From the NCBI RefSeq assembly GCF_001514195.1, contig NZ_KQ948738.1:459207-523206 (forward strand): a stretch of DNA of 64,000 bases. The letters run 5' to 3'. Under the pieces are notes generated by a model. The model saw only the letters and a list, made by a program, of their open reading frames with translations, was not told the origin of the DNA and made no database searches. The stretch is from Streptomyces griseorubiginosus (GTDB taxonomy: Bacteria; Actinomycetota; Actinomycetes; Streptomycetales; Streptomycetaceae). Numbering within the stretch: the first letter of the stretch is position 1; each line of letters opens with the position of its first letter. Positions 35,266 to 43,866 of the stretch are shown here, piece by piece. The position numbers and the translations under genes were made by a program.

Positions 35266-36495
35266 TCAGCGGATGGACATCCCGGAGAGGGTCCGGGCGA
35301 TCACCAGGCGCTGGATCTCGCTCGTCCCCTCGAAGATGGTGTAGATCGCGGCGTCCCGGTGCATCCGCTCCACCGGGTACTCCCGGGTGTAGCCGTTGCC
35401 GCCGAGGATCTGGACCGCCTGCGCGGTGACCTTCTTCGCGGTCTCGCTCGCGAACAGCTTGGACATCGAGCCCTCGGCCGCCGTGAACTGCTTGCCGTTG
35501 ATCGCCATCCAGGAGGCCCGCCACACCAGCAGCCGGGCCGCGTCGATCGAGGTCCGCATGTCCGCGAGCTGGAAGGCCACGCCCTGGTTGTCGATGATCG
35601 GACGCCCGAACTGCTCGCGGGTCTTGGCGTAGTCGAGGGCGACCTCGTAGGCGGCGCGGGCGGTGCCCACCGCCATGGCGCCCACCGCGGGACGGCTGGC
35701 CTCGAAGGTCGCCATCGCCGCGTTCTTCACCCGCTCGCCGCCCGCCGCCTTCGCCCGCTCCCGGGCCCGGGCCAGGCGCTGGTCCAACTTCTCCTTGCCG
35801 CCGAGCAGGCAGTGGCCGGGGACCCGGACGTTCTCCAGGACGACTTCGGCGGTGTGCGAGGCGCGGATGCCGTGCTTCTTGAACTTCTGGCCCTGGGACA
35901 GGCCCGGGGTGTTCGGCGGCACGATGAAGGAGGCGTGGCCCTTGGAGCCGAGTTCGGCGTCCACGACGGCGACGACCACGTGGACGTTGGCGATGCCGCC
36001 GTTGGTCGCCCAGGTCTTGGTGCCGTTGAGCACCCACTCGTCCTTGGCCTCGTCGTACACGGCACGCGTGCGCATGGAGGCCACGTCGGAGCCGGCGTCC
36101 GGCTCGGAGGAGCAGAACGCGGCGACCTTGACATCGTTGACGTCGCCGTACATCTGGGGGATCCAGGTGCCGATCTGCTCCTCGGTTCCGTTGGCGAGAA
36201 CGCCCACGGCGGCGAGGCCAGTGCCTACGATCGACAGGGCGATGCCCGCGTCGCCCCAGAACAGCTCCTCCATCGCCATCGGGATACCGAGCCCGGTGGG
36301 GTCGAAGTACTGCTGGGCGTAGAAGTCGAGGGAGTAGATGCCGACCTTCGCGGCCTCCTGGATGACCGGCCAGGGAGTCTCCTCACGCTCGTCCCATTCG
36401 GCGGCCGCGGGGCGGATGACGTCGGCGGCGAAGCCGTGCAGCCAGTCCCGGACCTCCTTCTGTTCGTCGTTGAGCTCCATGGTGAACTCGGCCAT
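35266..36495 (-). CDS. Acyl-CoA dehydrogenase
   Basis: 409 residues. Motifs: AFCSSEPDAGSDVASMRTRAVYD (FAD contact), WVLNGTKTWATNGGIANVHVVVAVVD, REQFGRPIIDNQGVAFQLADM, and VQILGGNGYTREYPVERMHRDAAIYTIFEGTSEIQRLVIARTL, in which the Glu of IFEGTSE is the catalytic base. Likely a straight- or medium-chain enzyme of beta-oxidation. ATG 36495 follows GGAGGGG. Divergent from a TetR gene, with inverted repeats between them, so it is probably repressed by that protein. Confidence 0.92.
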   Translation of the reverse strand: MAEFTMELNDEQKEVRDWLHGFAADVIRPAAAEWDEREETPWPVIQEAAKVGIYSLDFYAQQYFDPTGLGIPMAMEELFWGDAGIALSIVGTGLAAVGVLANGTEEQIGTWIPQMYGDVNDVKVAAFCSSEPDAGSDVASMRTRAVYDEAKDEWVLNGTKTWATNGGIANVHVVVAVVDAELGSKGHASFIVPPNTPGLSQGQKFKKHGIRASHTAEVVLENVRVPGHCLLGGKEKLDQRLARARERAKAAGGERVKNAAMATFEASRPAVGAMAVGTARAAYEVALDYAKTREQFGRPIIDNQGVAFQLADMRTSIDAARLLVWRASWMAINGKQFTAAEGSMSKLFASETAKKVTAQAVQILGGNGYTREYPVERMHRDAAIYTIFEGTSEIQRLVIARTLSGMSIR

Positions 36496-36523
36496 GACCC
36501 CTCCAGCGGCGGCACACGTGCAT

Positions 36524-36560
36524 GTTACTAGCGGTAACCCGAGTCTGTTACCCACGGGTA
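36524..36560. promoter_or_regulatory. Operator-like inverted repeats between acyl-CoA dehydrogenase and tetR
   Basis: GTTAC-tagcg-GTAAC (36524-36538) and TACCC-ac-GGGTA (36549-36560) lie side by side in the 171-bp divergent gap. They share GTTAC/GTAAC-type half-sites and are good candidates for binding the adjacent TetR protein. Confidence 0.55.
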
Positions 36561-36666
36561 GGAAAAGTCAACTCCGATGACCGGTCAGCAGCCTGTTCGA
36601 TGCGCGCGACCTGCCGAGTGTTAGTTTGCGCAGGCGTCACCGATTAAGCACGGGTGGGGAGAGCTC

Positions 36667-37311
36667 ATGGACACCACACAGCGGACCGATCAGCAGCGGT
36701 CCGCCGACCGCCGTCGGCGTGAGTTGTTGGAGGCCGCGGACCGGGTGGTGCTGCGTGACGGGCCGCACGCCTCCATGAACGCGATCGCCGCCGAGGCCGG
36801 TATCACCAAGCCGATCCTGTACCGCCACTTCGGTGACAAGGGGGGACTTTACGCCGCCCTCGCCAAGCGGCACACCGACGCGCTGCTGGACTCGCTGCGG
36901 GCCGCGCTGGACGCCCCGGCGGAGCGGCGGGAGCGGGTCGAGGCGACGCTCGACACCTACCTCGCGGCGATCGAGGCGCGGCCCCAGGTGTACCGGTTCC
37001 TGATGCATCCCGCGGAGGGGGGCCAGAGCGCGGACCAGGGGTTCGACGTCGGCCAGCATTCCGCGCCGCTGCTGCGGAGGATGGGTGAGGAGTTGGCGCA
37101 GGTCATCGAGGACCGGCTGGATCTGGGGCCCGGGAGTCAGCTGCTGGCGCGGGTGTGGGGGCACGGGATCGTCGGGATGATGTACGCGGCGGGTGACTGG
37201 TGGTTGGGGGAACGGCCGTGTGAGCGGGGGGAGTTGGTGCGGAGTATGGCGGACCTGTTGTGGGGGCGGCTGGCTGCGGCGGGGGACAAGGTGGGGGGTC
37301 CGGGGTTCTGA
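36667..37311 (+). CDS. TetR-family regulator, probable fatty-acid gene repressor
   Basis: 214 residues. HTH: RRRRELLEAADRVVLRDGPHASMNAIAAEAGITKPILYRHFGDKGGLYAAL. The C-terminal domain (YLAAIEARPQVYRFLMHPAEGG; WGHGIVGMMYAAGDWWLGERPCERGELV) resembles TetR_C domains that bind acyl-CoAs or lipids. ATG 36667 follows GGGGAG. Divergence from an acyl-CoA dehydrogenase and shared inverted repeats suggest it senses acyl-CoA or fatty acid and derepresses beta-oxidation. Confidence 0.9.
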   Translation: MDTTQRTDQQRSADRRRRELLEAADRVVLRDGPHASMNAIAAEAGITKPILYRHFGDKGGLYAALAKRHTDALLDSLRAALDAPAERRERVEATLDTYLAAIEARPQVYRFLMHPAEGGQSADQGFDVGQHSAPLLRRMGEELAQVIEDRLDLGPGSQLLARVWGHGIVGMMYAAGDWWLGERPCERGELVRSMADLLWGRLAAAGDKVGGPGF

Positions 37312-37340
37312 CGGTCGGCTTTCGGCTGCCGGCCGGTGGG

Positions 37341-37368
37341 GGCTTGTCGCGCAGTTCCCCGCGCCCCT
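37341..37368 (+). repeat. Streptomyces intergenic repeat, copy 1
   Basis: GGCTTGTCGCGCAGTTCCCC followed by GCGCCCCT, lying between the tetR stop and the convergent peptide deformylase stop. Related copies lie at 41263, 52845 and 62401. The element is always intergenic here. Confidence 0.85.
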
Positions 37369-37376
37369 GAGCAGGT

Positions 37377-37922
37377 TCAGTTGACCCTGCGCCAAGACGA
37401 TCTGGCCACCTGTCGCATGAGCTTTCGCTTGCGCCGACCCGTCAGGTGGTCCGCGTAGACCCTTCCCTCCAAGTGGTCCATCTCATGTTGCAGGCATCTC
37501 GCGAAGAAGCCCGTGCCGTGGATCGTCACCGGCTCGCCCGTCGCCGTGAAACCCTCCACCACCGCGTGGTCGTGGCGTTCCACCCCCGCCTCCAGGCCCG
37601 GCAGGGACAGGCAGCCCTCCGGGCCCCGCAGGAGCACGCCGTCGGTCTCCACCAGGCGGGGGTTGACCACATGGCCCAGGTGGCGGACCTCCTCGTCGTC
37701 CGGGCAGTCGTAGACGAACACGCGCAGGGGGACGCCCACTTGGTTCGCCGCGAGGCCCACCCCCTCGTGCGCGTACATCGTCGCGAACAGGTCCTCCACG
37801 AGACCCGCCAGTTCCGGGCCGAAGTCCGATACGTCCCCGCAGGGTTCGTGCAGGACGGGGTCGCCGAGCAGAGTGAGGGGCCGGACCCGGCCACGGGTGC
37901 CCGGAATGGAGCCGTTTCGCAT
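37377..37922 (-). CDS. def: Peptide deformylase
   Basis: 181 residues. Removes the formyl group from the N-terminal methionine of new proteins. All three motifs are intact: GVGLAANQ, EGCLSLPG (Cys metal ligand) and QHEMDHLEG (two His ligands and the catalytic Glu). The C-terminal basic tail GRRKRKLMRQVARSSWRRV is longer than in minimal enzymes. Streptomyces often has several deformylases; this is one of them. ATG 37922. Divergent from murT with 112 bp between starts. Confidence 0.95.
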   Translation of the reverse strand: MRNGSIPGTRGRVRPLTLLGDPVLHEPCGDVSDFGPELAGLVEDLFATMYAHEGVGLAANQVGVPLRVFVYDCPDDEEVRHLGHVVNPRLVETDGVLLRGPEGCLSLPGLEAGVERHDHAVVEGFTATGEPVTIHGTGFFARCLQHEMDHLEGRVYADHLTGRRKRKLMRQVARSSWRRVN

Positions 37923-38034
37923 GGCCGCAAGGGTACGGCGATTCGGGAGTGCCTACGGATCTCGATAGGCTGAGGTCCACACCACGTGGCCGGAGTCTGT
38001 GGCGCGGCGCGTACGCAAGGAGGATCGAGAACTG

Positions 38035-39273
38035 ATGACAGGCAACTCGGACCCGCTCTCGCCGCGGGCCAAGCTCGCCGTGACGGCGGGCAAGGCCGTC
38101 GCGGCGGCATCCCGAGCCGCGGGTCGCGGCAGCGGTTCGGTCATCGGCGGCAAGGTGGCCCTCAAACTCGACCCCGACCTCCTCGCCCGGCTCGCCCAGC
38201 ACCTGGACGTCGTCCTCGTCTCGGCGACCAACGGAAAGACCACCACCACCCGGTTGATCGCGGAGGCCCTGGGGGCGGCCGGACCCGTCGTCTCCAACGC
38301 GCTCGGCGCCAACATGCCCGCCGGGATCACCTCCGCCCTCGCGGGCGGCTCGGACGCCCGCTACGGCGTGATCGAGGTCGACGAGAAGTACCTCGCGGGC
38401 GTGGCCCGGGACACCGACCCCAAGTGCATCGCCCTGCTGAACCTCTCCCGCGACCAGCTCGACCGGGCCGCCGAGACCCGCATGCTCGCCGAGAACTGGC
38501 GCGAGGGGCTCGCGGGCAGCAAGTCCGTCGTGGTCGCCAACGCCGACGACCCGCTCGTCGTGTGGGCCGCTTCCTCCTCCCCCAACGTCATCTGGGTCGC
38601 CGCCGGGCAGATGTGGAAGGACGACGCCTGGTCCTGCCCGTCCTGCGGCGGTGTGATGCAGCGGCCCGGCGACGACTGGTTCTGCGGCGAGTGCGGCTTC
38701 CGCCGGCCGACGCCGAGCTGGGCGCTCTCCGGTGACCACGTGCTCGACCCGCACGGCTCGGCCTGGCCCATCCACCTCCAGCTGCCCGGGCGCGCCAACA
38801 AGGCCAACGCCGCCTCCTCCGCGGCCGTCGCCGCCGTCTTCGGCGTACCGCCGCAGGTCGCCCTGGAACGCATGTACCAGGTGCAGGCCGTCGCCGGACG
38901 CTACGACGTGGTGCAGTTCCAGCAGCGCGACCTCAGGCTGCTGCTCGCGAAGAACCCGGCCGGCTGGCTCGAGACGTTCAGCCTGATCGACCCGCCGCCC
39001 ACCCCGGTGATCCTCTCCGTCAACGCCCGCGGCGCCGACGGCACCGACACCTCGTGGCTGTGGGACGTCGACTACACCCGGCTGACCGGCCACCCGATCT
39101 GCGTGATCGGCGACCGCAAGCTGGACCTCGCGGTGCGTCTGGAGGTCGCGAACCAGAACTTCCAGGTCTGCGACAACCTCGACCAGGCCGTCTCGATGAG
39201 CCCGCACGGCCGTATCGAGGTCATCGCGAACTACACCGCCTTCCAGGACCTGCGCCGCCGCGTCGGCAACTGA
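38035..39273 (+). CDS. murT: Lipid II isoglutaminyl synthase subunit MurT
   Basis: 412 residues. Mur-ligase-like half of the MurT/GatD enzyme, which amidates the alpha-carboxyl of D-glutamate in lipid II. The ATP site is VSATNGKTTTTRLIAEALG (about 61-79), followed by the Mur-ligase middle domain (GVIEVDEKYLAGV; LLNLSRDQLDR). CPSCGG...CGECG supplies four cysteines for a ribbon-type zinc site, as known for MurT. The C-terminal domain is DUF1727. ATG 38035 after AAGGAGG. GatD follows after 16 bp. Confidence 0.93.
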   Translation: MTGNSDPLSPRAKLAVTAGKAVAAASRAAGRGSGSVIGGKVALKLDPDLLARLAQHLDVVLVSATNGKTTTTRLIAEALGAAGPVVSNALGANMPAGITSALAGGSDARYGVIEVDEKYLAGVARDTDPKCIALLNLSRDQLDRAAETRMLAENWREGLAGSKSVVVANADDPLVVWAASSSPNVIWVAAGQMWKDDAWSCPSCGGVMQRPGDDWFCGECGFRRPTPSWALSGDHVLDPHGSAWPIHLQLPGRANKANAASSAAVAAVFGVPPQVALERMYQVQAVAGRYDVVQFQQRDLRLLLAKNPAGWLETFSLIDPPPTPVILSVNARGADGTDTSWLWDVDYTRLTGHPICVIGDRKLDLAVRLEVANQNFQVCDNLDQAVSMSPHGRIEVIANYTAFQDLRRRVGN

Positions 39274-39289
39274 GACACAGGGGACTTTT

Positions 39290-40018
39290 GTGAGCGACAA
39301 CCAACTCCGGATCGTCTGGATCTACCCCGACCTGCTCAGCACCTACGGCGACCAGGGCAACGCCCTCGTCATCGAGCGCCGGGCCCGCCAGCGCGGTCTC
39401 GACGTGGCCCGCCTCGACGTGCGCAGCGACCAGGCGATCCCGACCTCCGGCGACATCTACCTGATCGGCGGCGGCGAGGACCGGCCCCAGCGGCTCGCGG
39501 CCGAGCGGCTGCGCCGGGACGGCGGACTGCACCGGGCCGTGGGCAACGGCGCGATCGTCTTCTCGGTGTGCGCCGGCTACCAGATCCTCGGCCACGAGTT
39601 CATCAACGACCTCGGCCAGCGCGAGCCCGGCCTCGGGCTGCTCGACGTGGTCTCCGTGCGCGGCGAGGGCGCCCGGTGCGTCGGTGACGTCCTCGCCGAC
39701 ATCGACCCGCGGCTCGGTCTGCCCCCGCTGACCGGCTTCGAGAACCACCAGGGCGTCACCCATCTGGGGCCCACCGCCCGCCCGTTCGCCAACGTCAGGC
39801 TCGGCAACGGCAACGGCACCGGGGACGGCACCGAGGGGGCGTACAACGACACCGTGTTCGGTACGTACATGCACGGGCCCGTGCTGGCGCGCAACCCGCT
39901 CATCGCCGACCTGCTGCTGAAGCTGGCCCTCGACGTGAACGCTCTGCCGCCGACCGACGACCGCTGGTACGAGGCGCTGCGCAACGAGCGCATCGCGGCT
40001 GCTCAGCAGCCTGCCTGA
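39290..40018 (+). CDS. gatD: Lipid II isoglutaminyl synthase glutaminase subunit GatD
   Basis: 242 residues, class I-type (cobyric-acid-like) glutamine amidotransferase. Catalytic Cys in VFSVCAGYQILG and His in GTYMHGPVLARNP; the oxyanion region is YLIGGGEDRPQ. It supplies ammonia to MurT for amidation of D-glutamate in lipid II, which affects cross-linking and lysozyme sensitivity. GTG 39290 lies 16 bp after murT. An 18-bp palindrome overlaps its stop codon. Confidence 0.94.
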   Translation: MSDNQLRIVWIYPDLLSTYGDQGNALVIERRARQRGLDVARLDVRSDQAIPTSGDIYLIGGGEDRPQRLAAERLRRDGGLHRAVGNGAIVFSVCAGYQILGHEFINDLGQREPGLGLLDVVSVRGEGARCVGDVLADIDPRLGLPPLTGFENHQGVTHLGPTARPFANVRLGNGNGTGDGTEGAYNDTVFGTYMHGPVLARNPLIADLLLKLALDVNALPPTDDRWYEALRNERIAAAQQPA

Positions 40019-40034
40019 GCGGGGCGCCCCGCTC
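40017..40034. terminator. Palindrome at the end of gatD
   Basis: GAGCGGGGCGCCCCGCTC, a perfect 18-bp palindrome beginning within the gatD stop codon. It may serve as a hairpin terminator for murT-gatD, but it has no U tract. Confidence 0.5.
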
Positions 40035-40209
40035 GGTTGCAAGCCTCCGTCAACGGCCCGTCTGACGGGGAGTCCGCACAGGTGAGCGGGGTCGTCCAGC
40101 AGGCGGACGCGTGCTTCGGCCCCGCCCCCTCCTGCCGCTAGGGTGGCGGGGTTCGAGCCGGACGACGAGGTCCGGATCCGGCCCCTGTCGAGAAGGTTGT
40201 AGCGGGCTT

Positions 40210-41235
40210 ATGCGCATTGGTGTCCTCACGTCCGGCGGCGACTGTCCCGGCCTGAACGCCGTCATCAGGTCCGTCGTGCACCGTGCCCTCGTCGACCACG
40301 GCGACGAGGTCATCGGCTTCCGGGACGGCTGGCGCGGCCTCCTGGAGTGCGACTACCTCAAGCTCGACCTCGACGCCGTCGGCGGCATCCTCGCCCGCGG
40401 CGGCACGATCCTCGGCTCCTCCCGCGTCCAGCCCTCGCACCTGCGGGACGGTGTGGAGCGGGCCAGGGGCCACGTCGAGGAGCTCGGCCTCGACGCGATC
40501 ATCCCCATCGGAGGCGAGGGCACCCTCAAGGCGGCCCGGCTGATGTCGGACGCCGGTCTGCCCATCGTGGGCGTGCCGAAGACGATCGACAACGACATCG
40601 CGGTCACCGACGTGACCTTCGGGTTCGACACGGCCGTCGGGGTCGCCACCGAGGCGCTCGACCGGCTCAAGACCACCGCCGAGTCCCACCAGCGGGTACT
40701 CGTCGTCGAGGTCATGGGCCGGCACACCGGGTGGATAGCGCTGCACTCCGGCATGGCGGCGGGCGCTCACGCCATCGTCGTGCCGGAACGGCCCTTCGAC
40801 ATCGAGGAGTTGACCCGGCGGGTCGGCGAGCGGTTCGAGGCGGGCAAGCGCTTCGCGATCGTCGTGGCGGCGGAGGGTGCCAAGCCGGCGCCCGGCTCCA
40901 TGGCCTTCGACGAGGGCGGCAAGGACATCTACGGTCACGAGCGGTTCGCCGGGATCGCCCGTCAGCTGTCCATCGAGCTGGAGGGGCGGCTGGGGAAGGA
41001 AGCCCGGCCGGTCATCCTGGGGCATGTGCAGCGGGGCGGTACGCCCACGGCCTACGACCGGGTGCTGGCCACGCGGTTCGGGTGGCATGCGGTGGAGGCC
41101 GTGCACCGGGGGGAGTTCGGTCACATGACGGCTCTTCGGGGCACCGACATCGTGATGGTGCCGCTGGCGGAGGCGGTGGAGACGTTGAAGACGGTGCCGT
41201 CGGCGCGGTACGCGGAAGCGGAGTGTGTGCTTTAG
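40210..41235 (+). CDS. pfkA: 6-phosphofructokinase, ATP-dependent type
   Basis: 341 residues. Phosphorylates fructose 6-phosphate in glycolysis. GVLTSGGDCPGLNAVIR binds ATP, VGVPKTIDNDIAVTD holds the catalytic Asp, EVMGRHTGWIALHSG and GHVQRGGTPTAYDR are substrate motifs. GGEGT carries Gly where pyrophosphate-dependent relatives have Asp (GGEDT), so ATP should be the donor. Length and motifs fit the group III actinomycete enzymes. ATG 40210. A strong hairpin terminator and a genus-typical repeat follow. Confidence 0.94.
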   Translation: MRIGVLTSGGDCPGLNAVIRSVVHRALVDHGDEVIGFRDGWRGLLECDYLKLDLDAVGGILARGGTILGSSRVQPSHLRDGVERARGHVEELGLDAIIPIGGEGTLKAARLMSDAGLPIVGVPKTIDNDIAVTDVTFGFDTAVGVATEALDRLKTTAESHQRVLVVEVMGRHTGWIALHSGMAAGAHAIVVPERPFDIEELTRRVGERFEAGKRFAIVVAAEGAKPAPGSMAFDEGGKDIYGHERFAGIARQLSIELEGRLGKEARPVILGHVQRGGTPTAYDRVLATRFGWHAVEAVHRGEFGHMTALRGTDIVMVPLAEAVETLKTVPSARYAEAECVL

Positions 41236-41262
41236 GTCGTACGGCGGGTGCGGCGCCGTCGT

Positions 41263-41290
41263 GGCTGATCGCGCAGTTCCCCGCGCCCCT
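41263..41290 (+). repeat. Streptomyces intergenic repeat, copy 2
   Basis: GGCTGATCGCGCAGTTCCCC followed by GCGCCCCT, downstream of pfkA and just before its terminator. Confidence 0.85.
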
Positions 41291-41302
41291 AGGTAGATCA
41301 AT

Positions 41303-41334
41303 CTGCCCCCGGTCCGAGATGTGACCGGGGGCAG
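41303..41334 (+). terminator. pfkA terminator
   Basis: CTGCCCCCGGTC (41303-41314) pairs perfectly with GACCGGGGGCAG (41323-41334) over an 8-nt loop, followed by TTCT. Confidence 0.85.
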
Positions 41335-41363
41335 TTCTAGTCTGTAGGGCGGACAGACTAGAA
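41335..41363. promoter_or_regulatory. 11-bp inverted repeat ahead of ctaG-like gene
   Basis: TTCTAGTCTGT (41335-41345) and ACAGACTAGAA (41353-41363) are perfectly inverted over a 7-nt spacer, 29 bp before the start codon. Symmetry and position suggest a repressor operator, possibly BlaI/CopY-like. It directly abuts the pfkA terminator. Confidence 0.6.
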
Positions 41364-41391
41364 CAACCCCCACGAATCAGGAGCCGCCGCG

Positions 41392-42342
41392 ATGGATCAC
41401 AGCGGGCACGGCATGGTCCACGATCTGCCGCCGTTCACGCTGGGACGAGGGCTGCAGTGGTCGGCCGACCCCTTCTTCCTCGTCGCCTGCCTCCTCGCGC
41501 TCGGTCTCTACGCCTGGGGCGTGGTCCGGCTGCGGCGGCGGGGGGATGCGTGGTCCGTCGGGCGGACCGTCTCCTTCGTGATCGGTGTGCTGACCATCGT
41601 GCTGATGATGTGCACCGGGCTGAACGACTACGGCATGGTCATGTTCAGCGTGCACATGGTGCAGCACATGGTGATCAGCATGCTCTCGCCGATCCTCCTG
41701 CTGCTCGGCGCTCCGGTCACGCTCGCCCTGCGGGCGCTGCCCGTCGCCGGCAAGGGGCGAAGGGGGCCGCGTGAGCTGCTGCTCGCCCTGCTGCACAGCC
41801 GGTACATGCGGATCATCACGCATCCGGCGTTCACCATTCCGCTGTTCATCGCGAGCCTGTACGGGCTCTATTTCACGCCGTTGTTCGACTATCTGATGGG
41901 GTCGAAGACCGGGCACATCGCGATGATGGTGCACTTCCTCGCGGTCGGTGTCGTCTTCTTCTGGCCGATCATCGGCGTCGACCCGGGACCGCACCGGCCG
42001 GGGTATCTGATGCGGATGCTGGAGCTGTTCGCGGGGATGCCGTTCCACGCGTTCTTCGGCATCGCGTTGATGATGGCGTCCGAGCCGATGGTGGGGACGT
42101 TCAAGAACCCGCCCGCCTCGCTGCACATCGACGCGCTCTCCGACCAGAACTACGCGGGCGGTATCGCCTGGGCGTTCAGCGAGATTCCCTCCGTGCTGGT
42201 GCTGATCGCACTGCTGTTCCAGTGGTACGGCTCCGAACAGCGGCAGGCCAAGCGCAAGGACCGGGCCGCCGACCGGGACGGCGACAAGGAACTCGAGGAG
42301 TACAACGCCTATTTGGCCTCACTGAACGCACGCGGACAATAA
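41392..42342 (+). CDS. Cytochrome c oxidase assembly protein, caa3 CtaG type
   Basis: 316 residues, polytopic membrane protein with about seven spans (for example DPFFLVACLLALGLYAWGVV; VISMLSPILLLLGAPVTLAL; IAMMVHFLAVGVVFFWPIIG). The His-rich N-terminus MDHSGHGMVHD and conserved MVQHM and FHAFFGIALM motifs fit the CtaG family, linked to copper delivery to the oxidase Cu centre. The C-terminus is charged and cytoplasmic. ATG 41392 follows AGGAG. An unusual inverted repeat overlaps its promoter region and suggests regulated, perhaps copper-responsive, expression. Confidence 0.88.
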   Translation: MDHSGHGMVHDLPPFTLGRGLQWSADPFFLVACLLALGLYAWGVVRLRRRGDAWSVGRTVSFVIGVLTIVLMMCTGLNDYGMVMFSVHMVQHMVISMLSPILLLLGAPVTLALRALPVAGKGRRGPRELLLALLHSRYMRIITHPAFTIPLFIASLYGLYFTPLFDYLMGSKTGHIAMMVHFLAVGVVFFWPIIGVDPGPHRPGYLMRMLELFAGMPFHAFFGIALMMASEPMVGTFKNPPASLHIDALSDQNYAGGIAWAFSEIPSVLVLIALLFQWYGSEQRQAKRKDRAADRDGDKELEEYNAYLASLNARGQ

Positions 42343-42412
42343 GCACGTCGTCCTTCCGGAGCATTCAGTAGCATGAAGCGCGTTGGGGGAACCGCCACCG
42401 GGGGGAGCGGTC

Positions 42413-43816
42413 ATGACACTTCGCGCATTTATGCACAGGATCGCCGTTCTCACGGTTTTCGCAGTGCTGCTGAGCGGCTGCGGCAAGGGAAATCCACTGA
42501 CCGTGGTCAAGGCGGTCGCCGCGGGTGCGCCCTCGCTCGCACCGTTCTTCGACGAGGACAGCGGGCTCGGCAAGGACGCCGGGGCCGTGCGGTCGCAGCC
42601 CGTGCGGGGCAGTCTCCAGCAGGGGGACACACCAGGTCTCTACGGCGGCAGCAAGCAGCCGACCATCTGTGACGTCGCCGCACTCGAACGATTCCTCACC
42701 GATCCCGGGAATCACGACAAGGCCCAGGCGTGGGCGGATGTGCTGAACATCCGCACGGACCGGATACCGGAATATCTGGATCGGCTCACACCCGTGCTGC
42801 TGCGTCACGACACGCTCGTCCAGAACCACGACTACAAGAAGGGAAAGGCCGTCCCGTACAACTCCTTGCTCCAGGCGGGAATCGCGATTCTCGTCGATGA
42901 ACAAGGGCTTCCGGCTGTGAAATGCTCGTGCGGAAATCCGCTGCGGCCCTTCAAGGGTGACACCGGCCGGATTTCCGTCCGGTTCGAGGACGGCAACAAG
43001 AAGTGGGCCGGATATGAGCGGAAGTCGGTCGTGGCCGTGCGGCCGGCTCCGCGAAAGCTGGCACGGATCGCTCTGCTCGACGTCCACGAGCCTGCCCGCG
43101 GCATCGACCGGCCGGTCGGGACGACCGGTGAGAGGGACGCCGCCTTCGACGCCGGGAAGCCGCGCGTCGTACCGGAACTCGCCGGGACGACCTTCGCCCA
43201 GGCCGGTCGGGAGCTCATCGACGCCGGGCTCGCGGCCGGGTACGCCGGGCAGGAGCCCCCGCCCGACGGCGCGAGGGTCACGGTGACGGATCCGCCCGCG
43301 GGGAGCGAGCTGGCGTTCGGGCAGTACGTGATGCTGACCGTGGCCGAGGGCGACGGGAGCGCCTCCGGCGGGGAGACCGGACCGGCGACCGTGCCCACGA
43401 CGGCTCCCCCGCCGCCGCATCCGTCCGGGCCAGGGACACCGCCCTCCGGCACACCGCCCTCGTCCGGCAGCCGGTCCGGTGGCACCTCCTCCGCGCCTCC
43501 CTCCTCGTCGCGCGGCACGCCGGGGCCGTCCTCGACCCCGCCGCCGTCGAGCACGGCGCCCGGCTCGGCGTCGCCCGGCTCGGCGTCGCCCGGCTCGGCG
43601 TCGCCCGCACCGAAGAAGTCGAGCAGCCCGCCGTCCACCAGTGCCCCGGCGAGCAGCAGCGCGCCGCCTCCCCCGTCTCCTCCTCCACCGCCTCCCGCCA
43701 CGAGCAGCGCGCCCATGACGGGCGAACCACCCACCGTCACCTCGCGACCCGCCACCAGTGAGCCCGCGAGCAGCGAACCCGCCAGCGGCGGGCCGAGCAC
43801 CACCGTCGCCACGTAA
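42413..43816 (+). CDS. Lipoprotein with PASTA domain and Ser/Pro-rich tail
   Basis: 467 residues. Lipobox LLSGCGKG makes it a membrane-anchored lipoprotein. An N-terminal domain of about 220 residues (ICDVAALERFLTDPGNHDKAQAWADVL; VKCSCGNPLRPFKGD) is conserved in Streptomyces (DUF6777-like, from recall). One PASTA domain (VVPELAGTTFAQAGRELIDAGL through QYVMLTVAEG, about 255-318) follows. The remaining ~150 residues are Ser/Pro/Thr-rich and probably wall-spanning, including three exact PGSAS repeats. ATG 42413 after GGGGAG. The next gene is a Ser/Thr kinase, so this may be its ligand-sensing partner. Confidence 0.85.
   Translation: MTLRAFMHRIAVLTVFAVLLSGCGKGNPLTVVKAVAAGAPSLAPFFDEDSGLGKDAGAVRSQPVRGSLQQGDTPGLYGGSKQPTICDVAALERFLTDPGNHDKAQAWADVLNIRTDRIPEYLDRLTPVLLRHDTLVQNHDYKKGKAVPYNSLLQAGIAILVDEQGLPAVKCSCGNPLRPFKGDTGRISVRFEDGNKKWAGYERKSVVAVRPAPRKLARIALLDVHEPARGIDRPVGTTGERDAAFDAGKPRVVPELAGTTFAQAGRELIDAGLAAGYAGQEPPPDGARVTVTDPPAGSELAFGQYVMLTVAEGDGSASGGETGPATVPTTAPPPPHPSGPGTPPSGTPPSSGSRSGGTSSAPPSSSRGTPGPSSTPPPSSTAPGSASPGSASPGSASPAPKKSSSPPSTSAPASSSAPPPPSPPPPPPATSSAPMTGEPPTVTSRPATSEPASSEPASGGPSTTVAT
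43561..43605. repeat. Three perfect 15-bp tandem repeats in the lipoprotein gene
   Basis: Unit CGGCTCGGCGTCGCC at 43561, 43576 and 43591, encoding PGSAS repeats in the low-complexity tail. In-frame copy-number change would only alter tail length. Confidence 0.9.
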
Positions 43817-43866
43817 CGCCCGGAGAACCCAAGAGCCGAAGCAGCGCGGAACCGGAGAGTCAGCGG

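Noticed and set aside
40145..40165. tRNA T-arm-like GGTTCGAGCC before pfkA
   Set aside because: No acceptor, D or anticodon arms can be folded around it.
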